Counted from the stretch's first letter, positions 23,802 to 32,974 are shown. The stretch: DNA of 64,000 bases from Corallococcus sp. CA053C (GCF_003611675.1 NZ_RAWA01000004.1:1-64000), one strand, 5' to 3'. Translations and numbers: made by a program. The notes: generated from the letters alone by a model not told the origin.

Positions 23802-26432
23802 TCACGGCGAGGGCGGGCCCGGAGGAGGCGACACCGCCCCCAACGTCAGGTCGCCCACGTCGATGACCTCGCCCTCCTTCACCTTCAACACACGGCGCAC
23901 GCGTCCCTGGGATGGCCCTCCCATGGCGACGAGGACACGCTCGCCCACGCGCACGCCGCTGATGGAGAAGCGCCCCTCCGCATCCACCCCCGTGTCCTCC
24001 GGCATGGCCGGCTCACCCTCGATGAAGATGAACGCGTCGCGGATGGGCGCCTTCGTGGTCGCATCCACCACCCGGCCGCGCACGGTGGCCGAGGCCTTCA
24101 GGGGGATTTCCACTTCGAGCGCCGCGCCCATGCCGGGAGAGGCCAGGACCTCGCCGCTTGATCCGTCGGGCGTCCTCGCCACCAACCTCACGGGCTCGGC
24201 CGGCACGTCTTTCAGGTCGAAGCGCTCTCCCGCGAACTCCCACGCTCCCTGTCCCTGGGGAAGGTAGCCCTTCTGCAACTGGAGCGACAACGTGAAGCCC
24301 TTCACGGGCTCGCCGTCGCGCACCACCCGGCCTCGGAGGGCGGCCGCGGGCCGCAGCTTCACCACCACTTCCTGTTCGGCAATCACAGGCACGGTGTCGC
24401 TGGAGCGCCCTCCGTTGCGCGCGGTCAGCATCACCCGGCGCGTGGCGGGGCCTACACGCGAGAGGGGGACAGCGAAGCGCCCCTCCTCATCCGCGGAGGC
24501 CATCATCAGCGGGATGCCCCTTCCCTCCGCGGCCGTGAGGGTGATGACGGCCCCCGGCGACGGCGCGCCATCCGGTTCGAGCACGGTGCCCCGGTACTCG
24601 TTCTCGTTCTGCGCGTCCTCCCAGGTGAGCTCGACGTGGACCGTCCTCCCCTCCTCCACGTGCACCTGCTTGTAATTGCCCGGGGAGACACGATGGCTCG
24701 CCGTGAGCAGCAGCACGTAGACGCCCGGTGGGAGACTCATCCGGAAGCCACCCTCCGCCCCGACGCCGACCCGGCCCACATCCGGGGTCCCATACGGGGT
24801 CGTTCCCTCCGCCAGGGCCGTCACCTCCATCGGCCCTTCGGGGAGCGCCCCCCGGGCCGCGCGCACCACGCCGTCCACCGTGCCCGTCCCCTCCAGCGTG
24901 AAGTCCGCTCGGGCCGCGCCGTTCTCTCCCACGTCCACCAGCTGGCGGACGCCCACCGTCGAGTCCTCACGGCGGGCGGTGAGGGATGCGCGGCCCGTGG
25001 AGAGCCCTTCGAGCCGGTAGTGTCCCGTGGCGTCCGTGCGGGCCTCCACCGGAGCGGACTCCACGTCATCGATCCAGCGGTTGACGCTCGACACCCGGGC
25101 CCCGACCACGGGCACTCCCGCGCTGTCGCGCACCTGGCCCTCCACCGCTCCGGTGCGTGAGAGCACCAGGTCCACGGGGAAGCGCTCGCCCTGCCCCACC
25201 GTCAGCCCGTGCCGCGCGGTGGGCGAGTAACCCTGCGCGCTCACCTTCGCGTCGTAGCTGCCGGGAGCGAGCCCTCGCACCACGAAGTGGCCCTCCGCGT
25301 CCGACAGGGCAAGGCCGGAATTGCCATTGCCCTCCGAAAGGCTCACGTCGATGCGGGCCCCCACCACCGGGCTTCCCGAGGACTGCTCCACCACGCGGCC
25401 CTCCAGCACCGCGCCGGGCCCCAGTCGGATCCGCACATCGCGCACGGTGCTGCCCGCGGTGGAGATGACGGGCTTGTCGAGCGCTCCCGATTCGTCACCG
25501 CGCCGCGCGGACACGGTGTGGGCGCCGGGCTCCACCTCCACGGAGAAGCCTCCTTCAGCGCCTGTCGTCACCACCTGCGCGGGACTGCCGCCCACCTGCA
25601 CCTCGGCGTCCGCGACCGGAAGGCCTCGCGCGTCCACGACGAAGCCCTCGATGACGCCCGCCACCCGGAGCGCCACCGTGAGCGGTCCCTTCACGGGGAT
25701 CCGCAGTCGGCTCTCCACCGCGCGCGCGTGCCCGAGCGCCCGCGCCTCCAGCAGGTAGGCCCCGGGCGCGAGCCCCTCCACGCGGAAGTTCCCGCGCGCG
25801 TCGCTCGTGGCATAGACGCGCTCCTCGTCGGGGGCCTCGGCACGCTGCCAGTGCTCCAGGTCGCGGGCGTGCGCCGTGAGGACCAGCTCCACGAGCGGCA
25901 GCGGTTCATTCGTTCCATGCACCACCGTGCGGCCCGTGAGCACCTGCCCGGGCTCCAGCGAGACACGCAGCGCCGTGCGCAGCTCACCGTAGGGGCGCAC
26001 CACGTCCCGCAGCAGCGGTGCCTGCCCCGGGGCGCGCACCGCCACCAGGTAGCTCCCGGGGCCGGACGCGAGCCGGACGTGCCCCTTCGCATCCGTGACA
26101 CCGGAGCCCGCCAGCCGCCACGCGGACTCCCCGGGTTCGCCATGCCAGTAGAGCCGCACGTTGGCCCCGGGTGAGGGCTGCCCGCCTGCGAGCACCTCCA
26201 CGTCCAGGACGCCCTCCGACTCACTGGGGGCCTGCTCCAGGGGCGGTGTGCTGCCCGCCTCCGCGCCGTCCGGTCCCTTCGGAACGGGAGGACGCACCGG
26301 GCCCTCCCTGGCGACCGTGGCGGCTCCAGTGCTGTCGTCCGAGGCGCCCGGTCCGCCGGAATGCAGGCCCCAGAACAACGCGAGGCCGCACCCGACGAGG
26401 ACCGCCAACACCACGATGAGCCGCCTGCGCAT
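23802..26432 (-). CDS. Large repeat protein with carboxypeptidase-regulatory-like domains
   Basis: About 876 aa from ATG 26432. The N-terminal anchor or signal is MRRRLIVVLAVLVGCGLALF, followed by an acidic Pro/Gly linker. The rest is a chain of roughly nine beta-sandwich repeats of 80-90 residues with recurring signs such as GxVxDAxGxPVxGA, then VxTDAxGxFxxxGLAPGxY. These are the carboxypeptidase-D regulatory-like (transthyretin/Ig-like) domains common in large surface proteins. The protein probably reaches into the periplasm or the cell surface. It is convergent with the subtilase gene and follows the outer-membrane barrel gene on the same strand by 104 bp, so the two may be expressed together. 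Confidence 0.85.
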   Translation of the reverse strand: MRRRLIVVLAVLVGCGLALFWGLHSGGPGASDDSTGAATVAREGPVRPPVPKGPDGAEAGSTPPLEQAPSESEGVLDVEVLAGGQPSPGANVRLYWHGEPGESAWRLAGSGVTDAKGHVRLASGPGSYLVAVRAPGQAPLLRDVVRPYGELRTALRVSLEPGQVLTGRTVVHGTNEPLPLVELVLTAHARDLEHWQRAEAPDEERVYATSDARGNFRVEGLAPGAYLLEARALGHARAVESRLRIPVKGPLTVALRVAGVIEGFVVDARGLPVADAEVQVGGSPAQVVTTGAEGGFSVEVEPGAHTVSARRGDESGALDKPVISTAGSTVRDVRIRLGPGAVLEGRVVEQSSGSPVVGARIDVSLSEGNGNSGLALSDAEGHFVVRGLAPGSYDAKVSAQGYSPTARHGLTVGQGERFPVDLVLSRTGAVEGQVRDSAGVPVVGARVSSVNRWIDDVESAPVEARTDATGHYRLEGLSTGRASLTARREDSTVGVRQLVDVGENGAARADFTLEGTGTVDGVVRAARGALPEGPMEVTALAEGTTPYGTPDVGRVGVGAEGGFRMSLPPGVYVLLLTASHRVSPGNYKQVHVEEGRTVHVELTWEDAQNENEYRGTVLEPDGAPSPGAVITLTAAEGRGIPLMMASADEEGRFAVPLSRVGPATRRVMLTARNGGRSSDTVPVIAEQEVVVKLRPAAALRGRVVRDGEPVKGFTLSLQLQKGYLPQGQGAWEFAGERFDLKDVPAEPVRLVARTPDGSSGEVLASPGMGAALEVEIPLKASATVRGRVVDATTKAPIRDAFIFIEGEPAMPEDTGVDAEGRFSISGVRVGERVLVAMGGPSQGRVRRVLKVKEGEVIDVGDLTLGAVSPPPGPPSP

Positions 26433-26536
26433 GACCGTCGTCCCTGGCCCGCCGCCACACCCGGGCCCCGGCAGCAGTATCACCCGAAGCAGCCGGGGCC
26501 GGTGCGTCCGCCGCCAACGAAGCTCCCGCGCAATGA

Positions 26537-27436
26537 CTAGCGGCGGCGCTTGGCCGGGGGCTTGGGCGGCCGGAGATCATCCCGGCTCTTGGGCAGCTGC
26601 GGGCCCGACGCGAGGTCGAACTCGTAGGTGGCACCGAGCAGCAGGCGGAACTGGTAGATCTCCCGCAGTTGCTCGGTGACGGCGATGCCCGCCACGGCCT
26701 CCAGCACCAGCCCGGGGAACGCCTCGTGGCGGATCACCGGGAGGATCTCCACCTGGTTGGCATTGTCCCGCCAGACCGGCGTGATGGCGTCCTCGAAGTA
26801 GAAGCGGCTCACCACCTCCAGCCCGAGCATCGTGAACTTGTCCAGGTTGTACGTGCCCGCGAGCGCCAGCTGCACCGCGTCCGGGACGTCGAAGTCGGGC
26901 CGGGGGTCCCGGTCTCGCGTGCCCTGGTGGAAGTAGCCGGCGTTGAGCATGAAGCGCAGGTCCTTGCTCGCGCGCAGCTCGCCCACGAGCGTGCCCTCCC
27001 AGTCCCACGTCCCGTCGGACAGGCTGGGGATGATGCCGTCCTCGTCGCTGGGGCCCGTGGGCAGCGTGACGCGCCCGTAGGCCGCCAGCGCCGCCTGGCT
27101 CGTCTCCAGGAATGTCCACTGCAACCCCAGGGGGATGTCACCGAAGGCGACCTTGAACTCCTCGTCTCCGGGGAGCCCCAGCGCGAGCAGCTCCAGGTAG
27201 AGGTTCGCCTCCAGGTTGTCGGTGATGCCGAAGCGCAGGCTGGGGGAGAGCTGCTGGTAGGGCTGCGATTCATCCAGGTCGAGCGCGAAGAAGCCCTGGT
27301 AGCGCAGGCCCAGCTCCAGGTTGCCGCTCTTCGTGGTGGTCGCGGTGCGCGTCACCATGGCGCGGTAGGGCTTCGCCTCCGCGCTGGCGACGGCGATGCA
27401 GGTCGTGAGGAGGAAGCAGGCGAGCCGGCTGTTCAT
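26537..27436 (-). CDS. Outer-membrane beta-barrel protein, MetA-pathway-like
   Basis: 299 aa with a signal peptide (MNSRLACFLLTTCIAVASAEA). The mature protein has alternating amphipathic strands, for example GNLELGLRYQGFFALD, LSPSLRFGITDNLEANLYLE and PLGLQWTFLETSQAALAAYGR, and ends in a strand YQFRLLLGATYEFDL before a basic Pro tail. The overall pattern resembles the PF13557 group of putative outer-membrane proteins (named after phenol-degradation meta-pathway neighbours). No transport substrate can be read. The C-terminal KPPAKRRR extension after the last strand is unusual for a barrel, which normally ends in an aromatic residue. Confidence 0.75.
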   Translation of the reverse strand: MNSRLACFLLTTCIAVASAEAKPYRAMVTRTATTTKSGNLELGLRYQGFFALDLDESQPYQQLSPSLRFGITDNLEANLYLELLALGLPGDEEFKVAFGDIPLGLQWTFLETSQAALAAYGRVTLPTGPSDEDGIIPSLSDGTWDWEGTLVGELRASKDLRFMLNAGYFHQGTRDRDPRPDFDVPDAVQLALAGTYNLDKFTMLGLEVVSRFYFEDAITPVWRDNANQVEILPVIRHEAFPGLVLEAVAGIAVTEQLREIYQFRLLLGATYEFDLASGPQLPKSRDDLRPPKPPAKRRR

Positions 27437-27568
27437 GCGGCGTGACGCTAGTCGACGCCACGGCGACGGAGCACGGAAACCATGTGCAACCAGCGCGCGT
27501 TGAATTCACTGTCACGGTGAAACTTCCGCGCCACTTTCCATCCCGCAGGACGACTCCTGGGAGCCCCG

Positions 27569-27757
27569 ATGCTGCTGCGCCGTGGGGTGATGTTGTTGAT
27601 GCTGTGGGCCGTGCCGGCACTGGCGGACGTGCCGCCCGTGATTCCGCGGGAGCAGTTGTTCGGCAACCCCGTCCGCAGCTCCCCGGCGCTGTCGCCGGAC
27701 GGAGAGAACGGCACCTCGGAGGCCGGCTCGAACCGCTTCCGAAGGAAGGGCGCGTGA
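27569..27757 (+). pseudogene. 5' remnant of an S9 (prolyl oligopeptidase) gene
   Basis: A 62-codon frame with a good ATG and ribosome site encodes a signal peptide (LLMLWAVPALA) and then VIPREQLFGNPVRSSPALSPDG. This is the typical mature N-terminus of secreted S9 family peptidases, in which beta-propeller sequence should follow. Here the frame turns into a short Arg-rich tail and stops. The propeller and hydrolase domains are absent from the window, so only the first tenth of the gene remains. Confidence 0.6.
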
Positions 27758-27842
27758 CGGGCTCCAGCGCTGTCGTCCGTCAGTCCGCCGGCACGGCGAA
27801 GGAGGGCTGCGCGCCGCTCAAGGTGGATGGGAACGGCGGCCG

Positions 27843-28634
27843 TCACCGCAGCAGCGCTTCGAGTGATGGCGGTCCCAGCGTGACGCGCGGCGCGGCTCCG
27901 GCCAGGGAGCGCTCCAGCGGCGACAGCGACTTCTGGGGCAGCAACCGGGGGCGGACCGTGCGCAGCCGCTCCAGCAGCAGGGGCCAGCCGGGCGTGTCCC
28001 GCTCCGCGTCCGCCCTGCGCGCGAGCGCCCGGAGCGCTTCGAGGTCGGGCCCGGCCAGCGGCGCGCGGCGGCAGAAGTCATCCAGGCCGCGAGCCAGCTC
28101 CAGCACCGCCGTGCCCCTGAGTGGTGGCCCGTCTCCGAACAACCAGCGCGCGGTAGGGAGCGCCTCCCCGGCCATGATGGGAACCGGGGCATGAAGCAGG
28201 GAGAGCTCGGCCGCGAGTCGCGCGCACAGGGTTGTCAGGGCGGCCTCCAGCTCCTCGCGGGTCCGCAGCACCGGAGCCGTCTGGAGTAACGCTTCCGCTC
28301 GCGACAGCACCCCGACGGCCTCGCGCGTGAAACACACCTTCAACCCGCGCACTTGCGCGAGCACCGCTCGAAGCGTCGGCAGCATGGCGACGAGCACCTT
28401 CGCATCCACGCCCGTCGCGCACGCCGCCGCATCCTCCACCGTCACCGGCGTGTCCTCGCCCATCACCGGGCCGAGGACGCGGATCAGCTCATCCCGGAAG
28501 CAGAGGTCGACGTCATCATCCGCATCGACCGCTGCTTCAAGGAGCGTGGTGAGGTCGCGCAACGCACCCGGCCCGGCACCCCGGGGCAGCGCCCGGAGTG
28601 ACTGCAAGAGCGCCGTCCTTGCTGCCTCGACCAC
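27843..28634 (-). CDS. Hypothetical helical protein, 263 aa
   Basis: I do not recognise it. The frame is open up to 28772, but that part consists of the hairpin repeats at 28664-28774, so the start is placed at GTG 28634 with GGAGG just upstream. The protein is Leu/Ala-rich and helical throughout, with DDDVDLCFRDELIRVLGPVMGED and many ELxxAL heptads, and has no signal peptide. A coiled-coil or repeat-helix scaffold is likely. It follows the SPFH gene on the same strand, but the hairpins between them probably end most transcription from there. Confidence 0.55.
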   Translation of the reverse strand: MVEAARTALLQSLRALPRGAGPGALRDLTTLLEAAVDADDDVDLCFRDELIRVLGPVMGEDTPVTVEDAAACATGVDAKVLVAMLPTLRAVLAQVRGLKVCFTREAVGVLSRAEALLQTAPVLRTREELEAALTTLCARLAAELSLLHAPVPIMAGEALPTARWLFGDGPPLRGTAVLELARGLDDFCRRAPLAGPDLEALRALARRADAERDTPGWPLLLERLRTVRPRLLPQKSLSPLERSLAGAAPRVTLGPPSLEALLR

Positions 28635-28663
28635 CCGACCTCCCAATGCTGAACCTGCTGGAA

Positions 28664-28699
28664 ACAGGCCGTGCACCCACGGGTGCACGGCCTTCACGC
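28664..28699. repeat. Hairpin repeat unit 1
   Basis: The unit starts AACAGG and ends TTCACGC and contains GGCCGTGCACC (28667-28677), a CACG loop and GGTGCACGGCC. The copy at 28739-28774 is identical except for the loop. On the minus strand it would form an 11-bp stem with loop CGTG. Confidence 0.75.
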
Positions 28700-28738
28700 C
28701 AAGGGCCTCAGACCTGCTTGTGGCTGAACCGGCTCGCA

Positions 28739-28774
28739 ACAGGCCGTGCACCCGAAGGTGCACGGCCTTCACGC
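28739..28774 (-). terminator. Hairpin repeat unit 2, likely terminator of the SPFH gene
   Basis: On the minus strand an 11-bp perfect stem GGCCGTGCACC closes a UUCG tetraloop (28767-28742), 15 bases after the SPFH stop codon. There is no strong U run, but the tetraloop stem is exceptionally stable. It is also copy 2 of the repeat at 28664-28699. Confidence 0.6.
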
Positions 28775-28782
28775 TACGAACT

Positions 28783-30705
28783 TCAGGCCTGCTTGTGATT
28801 GTTCTCCACGACGTTCCCGTGCGGCGGCTTCGCCGGACGCTGCAACACCTGGGGCGTGGCCCCGTTCTGGAGCATCCGCCCCATCAGCGCGCCGAGCAGC
28901 CCCTGCCCTCCACCCTGGTCCTGGCCGAGCGCGATCTCCGGCACGAGCTTCACGCCGTGCTGCGCCAGGACCGTGGCCAGCTGCACCGCGGTGAAGGCCT
29001 GGCCGCCGAGCGCCGCCACGCCGGTGCGGTACGCCTCCGCCTTGGCTTCACCCACGAGCCGCGTCGCTTCGGCTTCGGCACTGCCGTGCAACCGCTTCGA
29101 CTCCGCCTCCGCCTCCGCGCGCTGCCGCAGGCCGTGCGCCTCCGCGTCCGCGCGCTGCCGCAGGCCGTGCGCCTCCGCGTCCGCGTGCAGGCGCGTGCGG
29201 GCCGCTTCGCCCTTGGCCGTCTCCTCCGCCGCGAGCGCGCCCTTCTCACTGATGGCAACCATCTGCTCGCTTCGCACCACCTCCGTCTGCATGTTCGCCA
29301 CCGCCGTCGCGCGCTCCAGTTCGCGGCGACGCACCTGGGCCTCGCGCTGCACCTCGTACGTGCGCTGGAGCTCCTCCGCGATCTTCCGGTCCGTCTGCGT
29401 CTTCATCAGCTCGGCCGGCGGCTGGATGTCACCAACGAGCGTGTCGATGCACTCCACGTCGTACGCCCCCAGCGCGCCGCGGATGGCCTCGTACGCCTCG
29501 CGCTGGCGGTCGGTGCGCGCGGAGAGGAACTCCAGCACGGACACCTGCTGCGCGGAGTTGCGGAAGTAGTTCGCCACCGTGGGTTGCAGCACGTGGTCCA
29601 CCAGGTTCTGCATGGAGCCCACGCGCGAAATCACGCGCGGCGCCTGCTTCATGCTGATGTGGATGATCTGCGACACGTCGAGCATGAAGCTGAAGCCGTC
29701 CCGCGAGCGCACCGTGATGGGGCTGAGCTTCTCGTCGTACTTGTGCTGCTCCGTGCGCTGCGCCCAGTTGAGGACGATGTTCGTCGTGGGCACCAGCTCC
29801 ACCTTCATCACCCGCGCGTTCAGCGGGTGCTTGCCGGGCAGCAGCGGCTCAATCCACACGCCCTTGCGCCCGCGCTCCACGAGGTCGCCGTGGGTGAACT
29901 CGTCGCCCGACACGTCCAGGTGCTCGCGCCCCACGTAGCTGACCACGACGCCCACGTAGCCGATGGGCACCTCCGTCATGGGGATCTGCTCCACCTTCAC
30001 GAACCACGGGTTGAGGTTCCACGAGCCCGACAGCAGCACCTGCTCCTGCAAGCCGCGGCAGCCGCCCGCGTCCAGGAACTGCTGGGCGCTCTGGAACGAG
30101 TCATGCCCCTCCACCGGCACACCCGCGAGGTCGCCCGCGGGAATGGGCCGGCCGTCGAGCGTCGTCACGATGCCCACCTTGTCGGGCCCCACGCTGAAGA
30201 TCTCCAGGTCCTCCACGGCCATGTCGAACACCTCGGCGTTCTCCGGCGTGATGACGGTGAACAGCGCGGGGTTGATGCGATAGGTGCCCGCCGTCAGGAA
30301 CGCGAGCTGACGGCCCTTCTGGCCCTCGCCCTCGAGGAACGCACGCGCATCCTGGAAGCTGTCACACGCCACCTCGCGGCCGAGGATGCAGCCGGGCGGA
30401 ATGGACGCACCACCATTGGCGACGACGAGCGCGATGTGCCCGTGGCGCACCACCACCACCGCGACGCGCGACACCTTGAAGCGCCAGAACGGGTAGCCGA
30501 AGTGCCACCCCGGCGGCAGCAGCTCCGCCTGGTAGCCGGCCTCGCCCTCCAGCGCGACCAGCCGTCCGGGCGGGAGCGGCGCGCCGTACTTCTTGATGAC
30601 CAGCCCCGACTCGTCCTCACCGATCACCTGCACACCGCTGAGTACGTAGGCCAATCCCAGGCCCAGCAGCAGTGCGACTCCGGCCAGCACCACGATGTAA
30701 TCCAT
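28783..30705 (-). CDS. SPFH/Band-7 (flotillin-like) membrane protein
   Basis: 640 aa from ATG 30705 (GGAGAAGG upstream). One N-terminal membrane helix (MDYIVVLAGVALLLGLGLAY) is followed by an unusually long pre-domain containing two similar blocks (SFQDARAFLEGEGQKGRQ and SFQSAQQFLDAGGCRGLQ). The SPFH domain (about 290-420) follows, then a long Ala/Glu/Arg coiled coil with a duplicated ADAEAHGLRQR unit (near 29110-29180), and a Gly/Gln C-terminus. Such proteins oligomerise into scaffolds on membranes; flotillins organise microdomains. It is divergent from a sigma-54 activator gene 52 bp away, which may control it. Confidence 0.85.
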   Translation of the reverse strand: MDYIVVLAGVALLLGLGLAYVLSGVQVIGEDESGLVIKKYGAPLPPGRLVALEGEAGYQAELLPPGWHFGYPFWRFKVSRVAVVVVRHGHIALVVANGGASIPPGCILGREVACDSFQDARAFLEGEGQKGRQLAFLTAGTYRINPALFTVITPENAEVFDMAVEDLEIFSVGPDKVGIVTTLDGRPIPAGDLAGVPVEGHDSFQSAQQFLDAGGCRGLQEQVLLSGSWNLNPWFVKVEQIPMTEVPIGYVGVVVSYVGREHLDVSGDEFTHGDLVERGRKGVWIEPLLPGKHPLNARVMKVELVPTTNIVLNWAQRTEQHKYDEKLSPITVRSRDGFSFMLDVSQIIHISMKQAPRVISRVGSMQNLVDHVLQPTVANYFRNSAQQVSVLEFLSARTDRQREAYEAIRGALGAYDVECIDTLVGDIQPPAELMKTQTDRKIAEELQRTYEVQREAQVRRRELERATAVANMQTEVVRSEQMVAISEKGALAAEETAKGEAARTRLHADAEAHGLRQRADAEAHGLRQRAEAEAESKRLHGSAEAEATRLVGEAKAEAYRTGVAALGGQAFTAVQLATVLAQHGVKLVPEIALGQDQGGGQGLLGALMGRMLQNGATPQVLQRPAKPPHGNVVENNHKQA

Positions 30706-30757
30706 GAGGCCCTTCTCCTGCGGCCCGCGAGAATGCGGGGATGCCCCCCTCCACTGC

Positions 30758-32194
30758 ATGCCCCCTGCCACGGCCAAGTGGCTGGAACTGCTGGAGTCGC
30801 CCCGCCCGGACCTGATTCAAATCGTGAGGGTTCCGTGTTTGATTCGCGGGATGCACACGTTCCACTGGAAGGGCCCTGCTCCGAGCCGGCCCCTGAAGCA
30901 GCGTTTGGATGCCGCCGGCTGGCAGCCCGGAGGGCCCGGCGCGCGAGTGACGGTGGTGTGCTCCGCGCAGCCACGGCTGACGGGCTCGCCGAAGTCGGGG
31001 CCCTGGGTATGGCTGTGCGAGCAGCCGGTGCCGGTGGACGCGCTCCGGCTCGCGGTGGAGCAGGGGGCCATGGACGTGCTCTGCACGGGCACGCTGGATT
31101 GGGAGTCACGGCTGCTGCGGCGGCTGGAGGAGAGCCTGGTCGAGACTCCGGCGCCTCGCGTGTCGGGGACGCTCATCGCGCACAGTGCGGCGGCGAAGGC
31201 GCTGCTCGCCCAACTCGTGCAGGCCGCCCGCACGTCGATGCCGGTGCTGCTCACCGGCGAGACGGGGACGGGCAAGGAGGTCGCCGCGCGGCTCATCCAC
31301 GACTGGTCCGAGCGGCGCTCGCGCACCTTCGTGCCCATCAACTGCGCGGCCATCCCCAACGAGCTCATGGAGGGCGAGCTCTTCGGCTACGCGAAGGGCG
31401 CCTTCTCCGGCGCGGTGCACGGCTACGACGGCCTGGTGTCCGCGGCCGAGGGCGGCACGGTGCTGCTGGACGAGATTGACGACACGCCGCACGCGCTCCA
31501 GTCGAAGCTGCTGCGCGTGCTGGAGGACCGGGTCATCTCGCGCCTGGGCGAGAACGCGTGGCGCAAGGTGGACTTCCGCATCCTCGCGGCGACCAACCGG
31601 GACCTGAAGCAGCTCATCGACCGCGAGCTGTTCGGCGAGGACCTGTACGAGCGCCTCTCCACGGTGCAGATCCACCTGCCGCCCCTGCGCGAGCGGCAGG
31701 AGGACGTGGCGCCGCTCGTGCTGCACTGGCTGGAGCGCTACTACACCGTGGAGGAGCCGGCGCCCGACAGCCCGCGCGTGCGCAGCGCCACGCCCGAGGC
31801 GCTCGACGTGCTGCGCGCCTACCCGTGGCCCGGCAACATCCGCGAGCTGCGCAACGTCATCTACGGCGCGCTCGTGGCCAAGCGCGCCGGAGACGAGCTG
31901 CTCGTGTCGGACCTGCCGCGCCGGCTGTGGAAGCGGGAGCACGCGAGCTCGTCCCAGCTCGTGTCCGCGCAGGAGGTGGAGCGCCGCGTGGCGTCCGGGA
32001 CGATGAACCTGCGCGCCGAGCTGGAGCGGTTGGAGCGACTGGCCCTCCAGGCCGCGCTGCGGCGCGCGGACGGCAATGCCGCGGAGGCCGCACGGCTGCT
32101 GGGCGAGGTCGGCCGGGGCACGGCCAAGGACCCCGGCGGCACGGTGCGCACGATGATGAAACGGCTGGGCGTGACGACTCGCGGCGGTGCGTGA
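30758..32194 (+). CDS. Sigma-54-dependent transcriptional activator
   Basis: About 478 aa. The N-terminal 140 residues are an unassigned sensory part (start ATG 30758, MPPATAKWLELL; alternatives exist). A complete AAA+ domain follows: Walker A GETGTGKE, a GAFSGA loop in place of the usual GAFTGA, Walker B GTVLLDEI and an Arg-finger region (ERLSTVQIHLPPLRER). The C-terminus holds a Fis-like helix-turn-helix (LEAAL-type, AALRRADGNAAEAARLLGEVGRG). Members remodel sigma-54 RNA polymerase at -24/-12 promoters. Thr-to-Ser in the GAFTGA loop touches the sigma-54 contact and could alter activity. It may regulate the divergent SPFH gene or act elsewhere. Confidence 0.85.
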   Translation: MPPATAKWLELLESPRPDLIQIVRVPCLIRGMHTFHWKGPAPSRPLKQRLDAAGWQPGGPGARVTVVCSAQPRLTGSPKSGPWVWLCEQPVPVDALRLAVEQGAMDVLCTGTLDWESRLLRRLEESLVETPAPRVSGTLIAHSAAAKALLAQLVQAARTSMPVLLTGETGTGKEVAARLIHDWSERRSRTFVPINCAAIPNELMEGELFGYAKGAFSGAVHGYDGLVSAAEGGTVLLDEIDDTPHALQSKLLRVLEDRVISRLGENAWRKVDFRILAATNRDLKQLIDRELFGEDLYERLSTVQIHLPPLRERQEDVAPLVLHWLERYYTVEEPAPDSPRVRSATPEALDVLRAYPWPGNIRELRNVIYGALVAKRAGDELLVSDLPRRLWKREHASSSQLVSAQEVERRVASGTMNLRAELERLERLALQAALRRADGNAAEAARLLGEVGRGTAKDPGGTVRTMMKRLGVTTRGGA

Positions 32195-32203
32195 GGACCG
32201 CGC

Positions 32204-32974
32204 TCAGCGCGTCGCGACGAAGAACAGCCGGGGGAACGGCAACAGCACCGTGCCATCGGGCAGCGCGGGATGGGCTTTGGCCACCGCGGCCTGATACCGG
32301 GTGAGAAAGTCCGCCCGTTCCGCCTCATCGAGCGGTTCGAGGAAGGGACGCAGGCCCGAACCCTTGAACCACTCCACCACGGCCGCCGCGCCCCCAGCCA
32401 ATGGGTGGTGATAGGTCGTGCGCCAGACGTCCACCGTGGCGCCGGCATCGCGCAGCGTCCGGTAGTACCACTCAGCACCATGGCGGGGAACGCGCGCGCC
32501 CAGGGCCCCCGTCATCCTCGCGGCCCACGGGCCGTCACCGGCAAGCTCACGCATCAGGCGATGCGCCGGCTCATCCAGGTTGTCGGGCATCTGCACGGCC
32601 AGACTTCCCCCTGGCGCCAGCTTGCCCAGGAGCGCCGGCAGCAGCGAGGCATGGTCCGGCACCCATTGCAGCACGGCGTTCGCCAGGATGACGTCGAAGG
32701 GCCCGGGGTGGCTCCAGGTCGTGATGTCTTCAATGTCGAAGTGGAGGTCCGGCAGACGCTTGCGCGCCGCCTGGATCATGTCCGCCGAACCATCCATCCC
32801 GGTGATGACAGCCTTCGGAAATCGCAGGCGCAGCAGCTCCGTCGAGTTGCCGGGCCCGCACCCGAGGTCCACCGCGGTCCCCACCTCCGCCGTGGGGATC
32901 CGCGCGAGCAGATCGTGGATGGGCCGGTTCCGCTCATCCTCGAAGCGGGTGTACTGCGCCGCGGACCAGCTCAT
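32204..32974 (-). CDS. tam: Trans-aconitate 2-methyltransferase
   Basis: 256 aa from ATG 32974 (MSWSAAQYTRFEDERNRP), the characteristic Tam N-terminus. The SAM-binding motif I is VDLGCGPGNSTELL. It is followed by the acidic GMDGSADMI and ILANAVLQWVPDH, then MPDNLDEPAHRLMRE and EWYYRTLRDAG, all typical of Tam. The enzyme methylates trans-aconitate with S-adenosylmethionine, detoxifying a spontaneous by-product of the citric acid cycle that inhibits aconitase. It is a monocistronic, soluble protein of normal length. Confidence 0.92.
   Translation of the reverse strand: MSWSAAQYTRFEDERNRPIHDLLARIPTAEVGTAVDLGCGPGNSTELLRLRFPKAVITGMDGSADMIQAARKRLPDLHFDIEDITTWSHPGPFDVILANAVLQWVPDHASLLPALLGKLAPGGSLAVQMPDNLDEPAHRLMRELAGDGPWAARMTGALGARVPRHGAEWYYRTLRDAGATVDVWRTTYHHPLAGGAAAVVEWFKGSGLRPFLEPLDEAERADFLTRYQAAVAKAHPALPDGTVLLPFPRLFFVATR

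Noticed and set aside
28635-28772. A 46-codon N-terminal extension of the 263 aa helical protein
   Set aside because: It is translated entirely from the two hairpin repeats and their surroundings.
28327-31479. A 1050-codon open frame on the plus strand
   Set aside because: It runs antisense through three better-supported genes; its protein is His/Arg-rich without any family pattern, as expected from high-GC shadow frames.
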